From: an uncultured Prevotella sp.
GTDB lineage: Bacteria; Bacteroidota; Bacteroidia; Bacteroidales; Bacteroidaceae
Assembly: GCF_900549175.1 (NCBI RefSeq)
Contig: NZ_URNN01000049.1
Coordinates: forward strand, 1-21,640
Length of the DNA: 21,640 nucleotides
Direction of reading: 5' to 3'
Program-made: the position numbers and the translations under genes
The notes under the pieces: generated by a model
What the model was told of the DNA's origin: nothing
What the model saw: only the letters and a program-made list of their open reading frames with translations
Databases searched by the model: none
Part shown: piece after piece, positions 8,754-16,195 of the stretch
Numbering within the stretch: the first letter of the stretch is position 1
How the letters are laid out: each line of letters opens with the position of its first letter

Positions 8754-8770
8754 ATCTTTATATATATATA

Positions 8771-8991
8771 TTAGGAGTTAAAGGGAGTTAAAGGAGTTAT
8801 CGCTTCCTGCGGTCGCTCAGGAGTTAAAGCCAATACCGGCGTAAAGAATTCGATTGGACGTATTCTTGTCTACACCCAATTCTGATATAAACCAATTATT
8901 CATGACCAAATCATACTTTATGTTGGTATTGGCTTTAACTCCTTAGCGACCGTAGGGAGCGATAACTCCTTTAACTCCCTTTAACTCCTAA
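8771..8991. repeat. Large near-perfect inverted repeat (foldback element), 67-bp arms
   Basis: Positions 8771-8837 and 8925-8991 are reverse complements of each other over 67 bp, without gaps and with three mismatches (8805/8957, 8809/8953, 8818/8944). In plus-strand RNA two of the three become G-U pairs, and the stem continues nine more pairs (8838-8846 with 8916-8924, three of them G-U), giving a 76-bp stem with a 69-nt loop. In minus-strand RNA these positions become A-C mismatches. Each arm contains four copies of GGAGTTA (left arm starts 8774, 8784, 8793 and 8820). Two more direct copies of AACTCCTAAAA start at 8983 and 8996. It fills the gap between the polyprenyl synthase stop and tatD. 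The stem is far too long for an ordinary terminator and has no T-tract. I saw no transposase and no clear target-site duplication. Confidence 0.9.
8817..8942 (-). other. Coding-like fragment inside the inverted repeat (possible outer-membrane barrel remnant)
   Basis: On the minus strand a 41-codon open stretch runs from just after a TAA (8943-8945) to a TGA (8817-8819). It crosses the loop and reads into both arms. The translation is protein-like: it contains YDLVMNNWFISELGVDKN and ends LYAGIGFNS, resembling the last strands of an outer-membrane beta-barrel, which often end in an aromatic residue. There is no start codon except an internal ATG and no upstream continuation. If real, it is the 3' tail of a gene carried in by the element, not a working gene. 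Chance cannot be excluded at this length. Confidence 0.3.
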
Positions 8992-9008
8992 AAGAAACTC
9001 CTAAAAAA

Positions 9009-9983
9009 CTACTTCTCCCTTTTAAGCAAAGCCGCCATGAACGCGCGAAGCTGCGCTTTGCGCTCGTCCGACACGGCTACACTGGCAAGACTCTTTTCGC
9101 TCTCGGCAAAATAATGGTTTATGCGTGTCTCACAAAGCTCACGTATGCCGAGTTGGTTGTAGATGGCGGTGACAGCCGCAATCTTTTCGGCGCGGTCAAA
9201 GTCACGGGCAGAAATCCAACGTTCAAGTTCGGCGCGCTGACGGTCGTCGGCACGCTGCATGGCATTGATGAGCATATAAGTCTTCTTGTTCGATGTAATG
9301 TCGCCGCCGATGGCCTTTCCGAAAACTTTCGGGTCGCCATAGACGTCAAGCAGGTCATCCTGCAACTGGAACGCCAGACCGAGCTGCTCGCCGAACTTGT
9401 AAAGCAGGTCGGCATCTTCGGCGGGGGCGTCGGCCAGTATGGCACCTATCTTCATGGCGCAGGCCAGGAGCACACTTGTTTTGAGACGTATCATCTCTAT
9501 ATACTCTTCTTCGGTTACATCTTTGCGGCACTCAAAGTCCATGTCGTACTGCTGGCCCTCGCCAATCTCGAGTGCCGTCTCCGTGAAGAGGTCGAGAACG
9601 GGCTTCAGCTTGTCAGCATCGCATTGTGCCATGCGCTGATATGCCACCACGAGCATAGAGTCGCCCGAGAGTATGGCCGTATTGGCGTTCCACTTGCGGT
9701 GTACGGTGGGCACTCCGCGGCGCACGTCGGCATTATCCATCAGGTCGTCGTGCAGCAGTGTGTAGTTGTGGTATGTTTCAAGGGCGCAGGCCGGCATGAG
9801 TATGTGTTCGGGGTCATCCTTGTACATATTGTATGCCAGCAGCATCAGCACAGGACGTATGCGTTTGCCTCCGATGGAGAGCACGTATCTGATGGGTTCG
9901 TATATGGACTCCGGTTTACGGTCGTATGTCAGACCATCGATAAACTCGTTCACCTTGTTCAGGATTTCCTTTGGTGTCAACAT
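9009..9983 (-). CDS. Polyprenyl (E-type isoprenyl) diphosphate synthase
   Basis: This enzyme condenses isopentenyl diphosphate with allylic diphosphates in the cytoplasm to make farnesyl or longer chains for quinones and lipid carriers. It has 324 residues, normal for the family. The motifs are in the expected order: GGKRIRP (about 38-44), the first aspartate-rich motif LLHDDLMDNADVRRG with DDxxD, GDSML, the central Lys-Thr (RLKTS), and the second aspartate-rich motif QLQDDLLDVYGD. Chain length cannot be fixed by eye, so I give no gene symbol. It starts 40 nt after the tonB stop and is probably co-transcribed with it. Confidence 0.94.
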   Translation of the reverse strand: MLTPKEILNKVNEFIDGLTYDRKPESIYEPIRYVLSIGGKRIRPVLMLLAYNMYKDDPEHILMPACALETYHNYTLLHDDLMDNADVRRGVPTVHRKWNANTAILSGDSMLVVAYQRMAQCDADKLKPVLDLFTETALEIGEGQQYDMDFECRKDVTEEEYIEMIRLKTSVLLACAMKIGAILADAPAEDADLLYKFGEQLGLAFQLQDDLLDVYGDPKVFGKAIGGDITSNKKTYMLINAMQRADDRQRAELERWISARDFDRAEKIAAVTAIYNQLGIRELCETRINHYFAESEKSLASVAVSDERKAQLRAFMAALLKREK

Positions 9984-10023
9984 GTCTTTTAAGATTTATG
10001 AATAAATAAAATGTTATTATTGG

Positions 10024-10752
10024 CTACAACTTGAACACTACCGGTATGCGGACCATTGTGCGGCAGGGCTTGTCGTTCTGCATGCCGGCTTTCCATGCCG
10101 GCATAGTCCGCAATACACGCAGTACCTCGCGGTCGCAGTTCGGTTCGAGCGAGGCCACAATCTTCAAGTCGGAGATACTGCCGTCGGTGCCCACGACAAA
10201 CTGTACCATCACCTTGCCCTGCACCCTGCGCCGTCGCGCCGACTCGGGATATTTGAGATTGCGCGTGAGCCACCGCATAAACTCCACGGGGCCGCCGGGA
10301 AACTCCGGCAGCTGTTCGACGATGCGGAAGTTTAGGGGATTGTCTTTAAGTTCGGGATTGAGTATCGGCGGCATCTCCTTGGTATCGTCAGGACGCGGCG
10401 GCTCGAATTTTGTCATCTCCAACAGCTTGTCGGCATCACCGTCGGTGTCGCGCCCCTTCTCGTCGGGCATTGCCACTTCCATGTTGTCATCCTGAACCTT
10501 CAGGCGGTCGGCCACCGGCTGCTCATGACGGGCCTCGGGCATTTTTACGGGTACGGGAAGTGCCAATGGTATCATGTCATCCTTGTGGCGCAGGTTGTCA
10601 AGCATGCTCAAGTCGGTGTCTATAGCACTGCTGTCATCGGCAGAATATTCGAAAGCGACAAAAAGAGTTGTCAGCACCACAGTAAGTGACAGGAGAAACC
10701 TCGTGGTCCTCTTGTCTTCCAAATCGGCCTTTTTACTCTTTTTAATCTCCAT
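10024..10752 (-). CDS. Energy transducer TonB
   Basis: TonB couples the inner-membrane proton-motive force (through ExbB/ExbD) to TonB-dependent outer-membrane transporters. The 242-residue product has a short cytoplasmic start (MEIKKSKKADLEDKRTT), one membrane anchor (about residues 18-36) and a proline- and acid-rich periplasmic spacer (about 60-150). The C-terminal TonB domain has NLKYPESARRRRVQGKV, FVVGTDGSISD and AWKAGMQNDKP. The N-terminal KKADLE..R segment is typical of Bacteroidetes TonB proteins. It is the first gene of the minus-strand run and is divergent from porQ across 123 nt. Bacteroidetes usually have several TonB paralogues; which receptors this one serves is unknown. Confidence 0.92.
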   Translation of the reverse strand: MEIKKSKKADLEDKRTTRFLLSLTVVLTTLFVAFEYSADDSSAIDTDLSMLDNLRHKDDMIPLALPVPVKMPEARHEQPVADRLKVQDDNMEVAMPDEKGRDTDGDADKLLEMTKFEPPRPDDTKEMPPILNPELKDNPLNFRIVEQLPEFPGGPVEFMRWLTRNLKYPESARRRRVQGKVMVQFVVGTDGSISDLKIVASLEPNCDREVLRVLRTMPAWKAGMQNDKPCRTMVRIPVVFKL

Positions 10753-10757
10753 TCACT

Positions 10758-10800
10758 TTATAATATTCACCGGTAATTTGCGTTATAATATTGTGAATAT
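10758..10800. repeat. Short direct and inverted repeats upstream of tonB
   Basis: TTATAATATT occurs twice with a 25-bp period (10758-10767 and 10783-10792), and ATATTCAC (10763-10770) is the reverse complement of GTGAATAT (10793-10800). The block lies between the tonB start and its possible -7 element, that is, in the probable 5' leader. It may be an operator or a leader hairpin, or only an effect of AT-rich sequence. Confidence 0.4.
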
Positions 10801-10815
10801 AACGATTTGCTGCTA

Positions 10816-10823
10816 CAAAATTA
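10816..10823 (-). promoter_or_regulatory. Possible -7 element for tonB
   Basis: The minus strand reads TAATTTTG (TAnnTTTG), 63 nt before the tonB ATG. A -33 element is not evident. Confidence 0.35.
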
Positions 10824-10846
10824 GCGCAGATATTTGAAAAAAGGCG

Positions 10847-10854
10847 TATCTTTG
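10847..10854 (+). promoter_or_regulatory. Possible -7 element for porQ
   Basis: TATCTTTG fits TAnnTTTG and lies 21 nt before the porQ ATG. A weak TTAG (10821-10824) sits 22 bp upstream as a poor -33. It is back-to-back with the tonB -7 candidate, so the two promoters may interfere. Confidence 0.4.
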
Positions 10855-10875
10855 CCGACAAAATAGTTTAAATAG

Positions 10876-11820
10876 ATGAAAAAAGTCGTTTTTGCCATAT
10901 TTTTCACTTTGTTTTCCGTCATGACACAAGCACAGGAGGGCCGTACCGATTACAATTTTCTCAGGCTGCCTGTGAGTGCTCATGCCGCGGCATTGGGTGG
11001 TGACAACATTACGATAATAGAAGACGACCCTACGATGATATTCCACAACCCGTCGCTTATAACCTCTGTCAGTGACAAGTCAATCAACCTGAACTATATG
11101 ACATATATGGAGGGCGTGAAGACGGCCAGTGCCTCGTTTGTGAAGACGGCCGGCGAGAAAGCCACCTGGGGGGTGATGGCGCAGTATATGGACTATGGGA
11201 CGATGAAGGAGATGACGCCCGACAATATACAGACGGGTACGTTTTCGGCCAAGGATATTATGGTGGGAGGTACGTTCGCATACACTCTGAGCGAATATCT
11301 GGCCGGAGGCGTGACGGCAAAGTTCATCACGTCAAGCATCGGCGGATACAGTTCGGTGGCTGTTGGTGTCGACTTGGGACTGAACTATTATTCGCCGGAA
11401 AACGAGCTGTCGGTGTCGGCCGTGGCACGCAACCTCGGCGGACAGATAAAGGCTTTTGACGATGACTTCGAAAAGATTCCGCTCGACCTGCAAATCGGCG
11501 TGAGCAAGAAACTCGGCAATGCGCCGTTGCGTTTCTCTGCGACAATGACGGGACTGAACAACTGGGAGGGGCGTTTTGCCGACCACTTTGTTGTGGGGGC
11601 CGACATTCTGATTTCAAGCAACATTTACATTGGCGGGGGGTATAACTTCCGTCGTGTGAAGGAGATGAAAGTGCCGGAGGAAGAGGGGGAGAGCAGTCAT
11701 GGCGCCGGTCTGTCATTTGGCGCCGGCCTGCAACTTGAACGTTTCAAGCTGCAGGTGGCTTATGCCAAATATCATGTGTCATCGACGTCACTGCTGTTTA
11801 ACGTAACGTATTCGCTGTAA
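10876..11820 (+). CDS. porQ: Type IX secretion system protein PorQ
   Basis: PorQ is an outer-membrane beta-barrel of the FadL/PorV-like group needed for type IX secretion in Bacteroidetes, the route that exports proteins with a C-terminal sorting domain. The product has 314 residues. A signal peptide (MKKVVFAIFFTLFSVMTQAQ) leads into the family start NFLRLPVSAHAAALGGDN, then DDPTMIFHNPSLI and repeated amphipathic strands ending in SSTSLLFNVTYSL. Length and the opening motif fit PorQ better than PorV, which is longer. In Porphyromonas gingivalis porQ is followed directly by cmk; here cmk lies 3.7 kb away, beyond two minus-strand genes. Its last 23 nt overlap the convergent purF-like gene. Confidence 0.88.
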   Translation: MKKVVFAIFFTLFSVMTQAQEGRTDYNFLRLPVSAHAAALGGDNITIIEDDPTMIFHNPSLITSVSDKSINLNYMTYMEGVKTASASFVKTAGEKATWGVMAQYMDYGTMKEMTPDNIQTGTFSAKDIMVGGTFAYTLSEYLAGGVTAKFITSSIGGYSSVAVGVDLGLNYYSPENELSVSAVARNLGGQIKAFDDDFEKIPLDLQIGVSKKLGNAPLRFSATMTGLNNWEGRFADHFVVGADILISSNIYIGGGYNFRRVKEMKVPEEEGESSHGAGLSFGAGLQLERFKLQVAYAKYHVSSTSLLFNVTYSL

Positions 11821-13543
11821 ATCTGTTTTCCATATAATCGACAAACGCCTTGTTGGCCATGCGTATGCCGCCCGGTGTGGGGTAATGTCCCGTAAAATAC
11901 CAGTCACCGGGATGGTTTGGGCAGGCTTTGTGCAGCCCTTCGATGCTTTGGAATACCAGTTCGATGGGTACCTTCATACCCTCCGGTCGCAGCATCTCCA
12001 CTATTTTGCGGTTGATTTCCTCCACTGAAAACGGCTCATAAACGTGCCGTACCATATTTTCCGTGACATTTCCCTCCTTACATGCCCTGTACGTGTCGTC
12101 AAGCAGTTGCTCCATGCCCCGTTCCTCGATGAGTGCGATGGCGGCACGAAAGGCGCAGAGTTCGTCCAGACGTGACATGTCGATGCCGTAGTAGTCGGGA
12201 TAGCGTATCTGCGGCGAGCTGCTTACCATGATTATCTTCTTCGGATGCAGACGGTCGAGTATCTTGAATATGCTTTCTTTCAGCGTTGTTCCACGTACGA
12301 TGGAATCGTCTATGATGACGAGATTGTCCTCATACGGGCGCAGCGATCCGTAGGATACATCATAGACGTGTGCGGCAAGGTCGTTACGCTCCGTCCCTTC
12401 AGCGATGAATGTGCGCAGCTTGATGTCCTTCCATACCACCTTCTCCGTCCTGATATTGTTGTCAAGGCGGCGCACACCCTCGACCATGCCGTAGAAAGCC
12501 ACTTCTGCCGTGTTGGGGATATAGGATAACACCGTATGTGCCATGTCACCGTCTATGGCTTTCATGATGGCCGGTGTCAGCTGTTCGCCCAAACTCTTGC
12601 GCTCCCGGTAGATGTCGCAGTCGGAGCCGCGGCTGAAGTAGATGCGCTCGAACGAACAGGCATGGTTGCCCTTGGGGGCTATGACCTGAGTCAGACTGAG
12701 CGTACGGTCTTTGCTGACGGCAAGAGCTTCGCCGGCATGCAGTTCGTGGATGTGTGATGCGGGGACATCGAAGGTGGTCTGTATGACCGGACGTTCGGAT
12801 GCCACCACCAGCACCTCATCGTCATGATACCAAAAGGCGGGACGTATGCCCCACGGGTCGCGCATGGCAAACATCTCGCCGCTGCCGGTTATTCCGCAGA
12901 GCACATAACCACCGTCAAACATGGGAGTGGATGTGCGCAGTACATTGACAATGTCGATGTTGTCTTCTATGAAGTCGGTGATGCCGGTACCCGTGAGTCC
13001 TTTCTCTGCCGCAATGTTGTAGAGACGCTCGTTTTCGCGATCCAGACGGTGCCCCATGAGCTCAAGCATTATGTAAGTGTCGCTGTAGATGCGCGGATGC
13101 TGTCCCGTTGCGGTGATGACATCAAACACCTCGTCCACATTTGTCATGTTGAAGTTGCCGCAGAGGCAGAGGTTCTTGGCCTTCCAGTTGTTGCGGCGTA
13201 AAAAAGGATGGACATACTGCAGGCCGCTCCTGCCTGTCGTCGAGTAGCGCAGATGTCCCATATAGAGATGTCCGGTAAAGGAGTCGGTCACGCGTTTGAA
13301 TATCTCGGTGATGGCATCATTGCCTTCGGCCCGTTCGCGGAACATATATTCGCTGCCGGCAGGTGCTTCAAGATTGACACATGCCATGCCGGCACCTTCC
13401 TGTCCGCGGTTGTGCTGCTTCTCCATCATCAGATACAGTTTCTCCAGACCGTAACGGCCTGTGCCGTATTTCTTCTCGTAGTACGCCAGTGGCTTCAGCA
13501 GGCGGATCATTGCCACGCCGCACTCATGCTTCAGTTGCTCCAT
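11798..13543 (-). CDS. purF: Amidophosphoribosyltransferase (PurF-like, class II glutamine amidotransferase)
   Basis: PurF makes 5-phosphoribosylamine from PRPP and glutamine, the first step of purine synthesis. The 581-residue protein, longer than typical PurF (about 500), has an N-terminal nucleophile glutaminase domain. Candidate Cys8 is in HECGVA after a seven-residue leader that would be cleaved off. QHNRGQEGAG, GHLRYSTTG and CGNFNMTN follow. The phosphoribosyltransferase domain has the PRPP loop NLVIIDDSIVRGTT (Asp412-Asp413). The [4Fe-4S] cysteines of Bacillus-type PurF are mostly replaced: PDYYGID stands where that enzyme has a Cys before FYGID, and WYFTGHYPT lacks the CxxC that precedes FTGKYPT. 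SYIPNTAEVAFYG also departs from the usual PVPDSG region. It overlaps pyrG by 20 nt and is surely translated with it. A second, more canonical purF may exist elsewhere. Confidence 0.83.
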   Translation of the reverse strand: MEQLKHECGVAMIRLLKPLAYYEKKYGTGRYGLEKLYLMMEKQHNRGQEGAGMACVNLEAPAGSEYMFRERAEGNDAITEIFKRVTDSFTGHLYMGHLRYSTTGRSGLQYVHPFLRRNNWKAKNLCLCGNFNMTNVDEVFDVITATGQHPRIYSDTYIMLELMGHRLDRENERLYNIAAEKGLTGTGITDFIEDNIDIVNVLRTSTPMFDGGYVLCGITGSGEMFAMRDPWGIRPAFWYHDDEVLVVASERPVIQTTFDVPASHIHELHAGEALAVSKDRTLSLTQVIAPKGNHACSFERIYFSRGSDCDIYRERKSLGEQLTPAIMKAIDGDMAHTVLSYIPNTAEVAFYGMVEGVRRLDNNIRTEKVVWKDIKLRTFIAEGTERNDLAAHVYDVSYGSLRPYEDNLVIIDDSIVRGTTLKESIFKILDRLHPKKIIMVSSSPQIRYPDYYGIDMSRLDELCAFRAAIALIEERGMEQLLDDTYRACKEGNVTENMVRHVYEPFSVEEINRKIVEMLRPEGMKVPIELVFQSIEGLHKACPNHPGDWYFTGHYPTPGGIRMANKAFVDYMENRFTANTLR

Positions 13544-15140
13544 AGCTGATACTTGCTTTGATGAATGACATGAACAAGGGATGCGGATGAAGCACCGTAG
13601 ATGAATATTCCGGATGGAACTGCGTGCCTATGTACCACCTTAGTGTTGGTATCTCCACTATCTCCACAAGGCCGGAATCAGGATTGACGCCTGCACATTT
13701 CATTCCATTATCTTCATATTCGGCCCTGTACTTGCTGTTGAACTCATAGCGGTGGCGGTGGCGTTCGCAGATGAGGCTCTGTCTTCCGTAGGCATTCCAT
13801 GTGCGGCTGCCTTCTGCAACCTCACACTCGTAACTGCCGAGACGCATGGTACCACCCATCTGTGTGATGTCTTTCTGTTCTTCCATCATGTCTATGACAT
13901 TGTGTGTGGTCGTTGCATCCATCTCGCTGCTGTTGGCATCTTTCCAGCCAATGACATTCCGTGCAAACTCTATCACCATCATCTGCATGCCGAGACATAT
14001 TCCAAGGGTGGGGATGTCGTTGGTGCGCCCATACCCGGCGGCGATGATTTTGCCGTCAATGCCACGGCTGCCGAAGCCCGGACAGATGACTATGCCTGAC
14101 ATCCCGCCGAGTTTCTCCGCTACATTGTCATGGGTGATGTCTTCGCTGTTGATGAATATCGGTTTTACCTTACGGTCGTTGTACGTTCCGGCATGTGCAA
14201 GGCTTTCGAGTATGCTCTTGTAGGCGTCCTGCAAGTCATACTTGCCCACAAGCGCTATCCGTATCTCCTTGACGGCCTTTTTCCTGCGGTCGAGGAAGTC
14301 TCGCCATGGTCCCAGCTCGGGAGTCTCGCCGGGGGACACTCCCATTTTCTTGAGACAAATGGTGTCAAGTCCCTGCCGCTGCATGTTCACGGGCACTTCG
14401 TATATGCTTGGCAGATCCTGGCTCTGAATGACCGCAGGTATATCCACGTTGCAGAAATGAGCTACCTTTGCCCTCAAATCGTCACTCAACGGATGCTCGG
14501 TGCGCAACACCAGCACTTCCGGCTGAATACCGAAACCTTGCAACTGTTTCACACTGGTCTGCGTGGGCTTTGTCTTTAGCTCACCGGCTGCCGCCAGATA
14601 AGGAATATAGGTAAGGTGTACATTAAGTGCCCTCTGCGCCCCCAGTTCCCAACGCAACTGTCTTATGGCCTCCAGAAACGGCTGGCTCTCGATGTCACCG
14701 ATAGTGCCGCCGATCTCGGTAATGACGAAATCCAGAGGTCGTTTGGTGGCGTTGAGCAGAATCCTGCGCTTTATCTCATCCGTGATGTGCGGTACAACCT
14801 GAATTGTCTTGCCGAGATAGTCTCCGCGACGCTCGCGTTCTATCACGCTCTGGTATATACGTCCGGTGGTCACACTGTTATCACGGGTGGTCTCTATGCC
14901 TGTAAACCGCTCATAGTGTCCCAAGTCGAGGTCGGTTTCCATGCCGTCGGCCGTGACATAACACTCGCCGTGTTCATAAGGGTTGAGTGTTCCCGGATCG
15001 ATATTGATATAGGGATCAAACTTTTGGATTGTAATACTGTAGCCACGTGCCTGCAACAGTTTTCCCAGCGATGCCGAGATGATGCCTTTGCCGAGTGACG
15101 AGGTTACGCCTCCTGTAATGAAGATATATTTTGTTTCCAT
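13524..15140 (-). CDS. pyrG: CTP synthase
   Basis: CTP synthase converts UTP to CTP using ATP and glutamine, in the cytoplasm. The start at 15140 (METKYIFITGGVTSSLGKG) gives 538 residues, the normal length. The frame is open 37 codons further, but the predicted promoter lies in that stretch. The synthetase domain shows SSLGKG, FDPYINIDPGTLNPYEHGE and EIGGTIGDIESQPFLEA. The glutaminase domain has the nucleophile Cys in LGICLGMQ and the His-Glu pair in GTQFHPEYSS. It is the first gene of a two-gene operon: its TGA lies inside the purF-like gene, 20 nt past that gene's ATG. The pair links pyrimidine and purine nucleotide supply. Confidence 0.97.
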   Translation of the reverse strand: METKYIFITGGVTSSLGKGIISASLGKLLQARGYSITIQKFDPYINIDPGTLNPYEHGECYVTADGMETDLDLGHYERFTGIETTRDNSVTTGRIYQSVIERERRGDYLGKTIQVVPHITDEIKRRILLNATKRPLDFVITEIGGTIGDIESQPFLEAIRQLRWELGAQRALNVHLTYIPYLAAAGELKTKPTQTSVKQLQGFGIQPEVLVLRTEHPLSDDLRAKVAHFCNVDIPAVIQSQDLPSIYEVPVNMQRQGLDTICLKKMGVSPGETPELGPWRDFLDRRKKAVKEIRIALVGKYDLQDAYKSILESLAHAGTYNDRKVKPIFINSEDITHDNVAEKLGGMSGIVICPGFGSRGIDGKIIAAGYGRTNDIPTLGICLGMQMMVIEFARNVIGWKDANSSEMDATTTHNVIDMMEEQKDITQMGGTMRLGSYECEVAEGSRTWNAYGRQSLICERHRHRYEFNSKYRAEYEDNGMKCAGVNPDSGLVEIVEIPTLRWYIGTQFHPEYSSTVLHPHPLFMSFIKASISYGATEA

Positions 15141-15189
15141 ATGTTGTGTAGAAGAATATGTCTCATTTATCTTGCAACAAACCCGGCTG

Positions 15190-15221
15190 CAAAGGTATTC
15201 TTTTCGTTTCGTTTGCGCAAT
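15190..15221 (-). promoter_or_regulatory. Predicted promoter for pyrG-purF
   Basis: On the minus strand the -7 element is TACCTTTG (15190-15197), a perfect TAnnTTTG. ATTG (15218-15221) lies 20 bp upstream and serves as the -33 element. Transcription would start near 15182, leaving a leader of about 40 nt before the ATG at 15140. Confidence 0.6.
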
Positions 15222-15410
15222 ATCCTGTATGGAAAATCTTGGTGCCGACAAACGGAAAGTGAGAGATGTGTATGTTTTGGTGTGTAAATATTATAATATG
15301 TTTGTATTTTCTGGCAAAACACACGAAAGTATAAGAAGGTCGCGGTTTCGTAGATGCAGAATGGTATGGAAATGAAATATGGCATAATAGGTAAAAACGT
15401 TGCCGGAGAT

Positions 15411-15441
15411 TTAGTTATAACAGAAAAAATGGCTAATTTTG
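15411..15441 (+). promoter_or_regulatory. Predicted promoter for cmk
   Basis: TAATTTTG (15434-15441) is a perfect TAnnTTTG, with TTAG (15411-15414) 19 bp upstream as an imperfect -33. This would give a leader of roughly 50 nt before the ATG at 15497. Because porQ lies across two opposing genes, cmk needs its own promoter here. Confidence 0.5.
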
Positions 15442-15496
15442 TGCCGGATTTTTCTTTAGTGACACAATCAATGACATTAAAATAAAATACAGAAAT

Positions 15497-16186
15497 ATGA
15501 AAAAGATCACCATAGCCATCGACGGATTCTCATCGTGCGGCAAGAGCACGATGGCTAAAGATTTGGCACGTGAGGTGGGGTACATTTATGTTGACACCGG
15601 AGCGATGTACCGTTGCGTGACACTTTATGCGCTGCGCAACGGCCTGTTTGACAACGACAACAATATCGATACGTCTGAACTGGAGCGACGTATGCCGCAG
15701 ATAGTGATATCGTTCTGCCTCAACCCCGGCACAGGTCTGCCTGAAGCCTGCCTCAACGGAGAGAATGTGGAGCACGACATCAGGACGATGGAGGTGTCAA
15801 CACGTGTAAGCCCCATTGCCGCCCTGCCGTTCGTGCGCCGTTCGCTTGTGGAGCAACAGCGGCGTATGGGCAAGGAGAAAGGCATCGTGATGGACGGCCG
15901 CGACATCGGCACGACGGTATTTCCCGATGCCGAACTGAAGATTTATGTTACTGCCGATGCAAGTGTGCGTGCCCAACGCCGTTACGATGAGCTGAAGGCC
16001 AAGGGTATGGAGGCCGATTTCGACAGTATCCTGCACAACGTGGAAGAACGCGACTATATTGACTCCCACCGCGATGTGTCTCCACTGACCAAGGCCGCCG
16101 ATGCCATCGAACTGGACAACAGCCACATGACGCTCGCCGAACAAAAGCAGTGGCTGCTGGAGAGATTCCGCGAGGCATCCGAGTAA
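15497..16186 (+). CDS. cmk: Cytidylate kinase ((d)CMP kinase)
   Basis: Cmk phosphorylates CMP and dCMP with ATP, in the cytoplasm. The product has 229 residues, the usual size. The P-loop is GFSSCGKST (residues 10-18). YVDTGAMYRCVTLYALR is the CMP-binding helix region, MDGRDIGTTVFPDAELKIYVTA is the family's central block, and RDYIDSHRDVSPLTKA is the lid and C-terminal motif. In P. gingivalis and relatives this gene lies in a porQ-cmk-ispH order. Here it is a single-gene unit, divergent from pyrG and convergent with the HTCS gene, and ispH does not follow. Confidence 0.97.
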   Translation: MKKITIAIDGFSSCGKSTMAKDLAREVGYIYVDTGAMYRCVTLYALRNGLFDNDNNIDTSELERRMPQIVISFCLNPGTGLPEACLNGENVEHDIRTMEVSTRVSPIAALPFVRRSLVEQQRRMGKEKGIVMDGRDIGTTVFPDAELKIYVTADASVRAQRRYDELKAKGMEADFDSILHNVEERDYIDSHRDVSPLTKAADAIELDNSHMTLAEQKQWLLERFREASE

Positions 16187-16195
16187 ATCCCATAT

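Larger units (their letters stand above)
15141..15496. other. Divergent intergenic region pyrG / cmk (356 nt)
   Basis: This AT-rich gap separates divergent pyrG and cmk. It holds one predicted promoter for each, described separately. The stretch between the two (15222-15410) shows no convincing gene, RNA or repeat. Confidence 0.7.

Noticed and set aside
8759..8770. (TA)6 tract before tatD as a phase-variation switch
   Set aside because: It is only 12 nt, lies outside coding sequence and not inside a recognised promoter; evidence is too thin.
8774..8990. GGAGTTA/TAACTCC repeats as a possible CRISPR array
   Set aside because: The units are only 7 bp, unevenly spaced, and arranged as two inverted arms; no equal-length spacers and no cas genes.
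8771..8991. The large inverted repeat as a plain intrinsic terminator of the polyprenyl synthase gene
   Set aside because: The stem is many times longer than a terminator and no T-run follows it on the minus strand.
9114..9992. Long plus-strand open frame (292 codons) antisense to the polyprenyl synthase
   Set aside because: The synthase on the other strand has every family motif; the opposing frame is a codon-bias shadow.
15141..15251. 37-codon N-terminal extension of CTP synthase
   Set aside because: CTP synthases begin directly with the METKYIFITGG-type start, and the promoter falls inside the extension.
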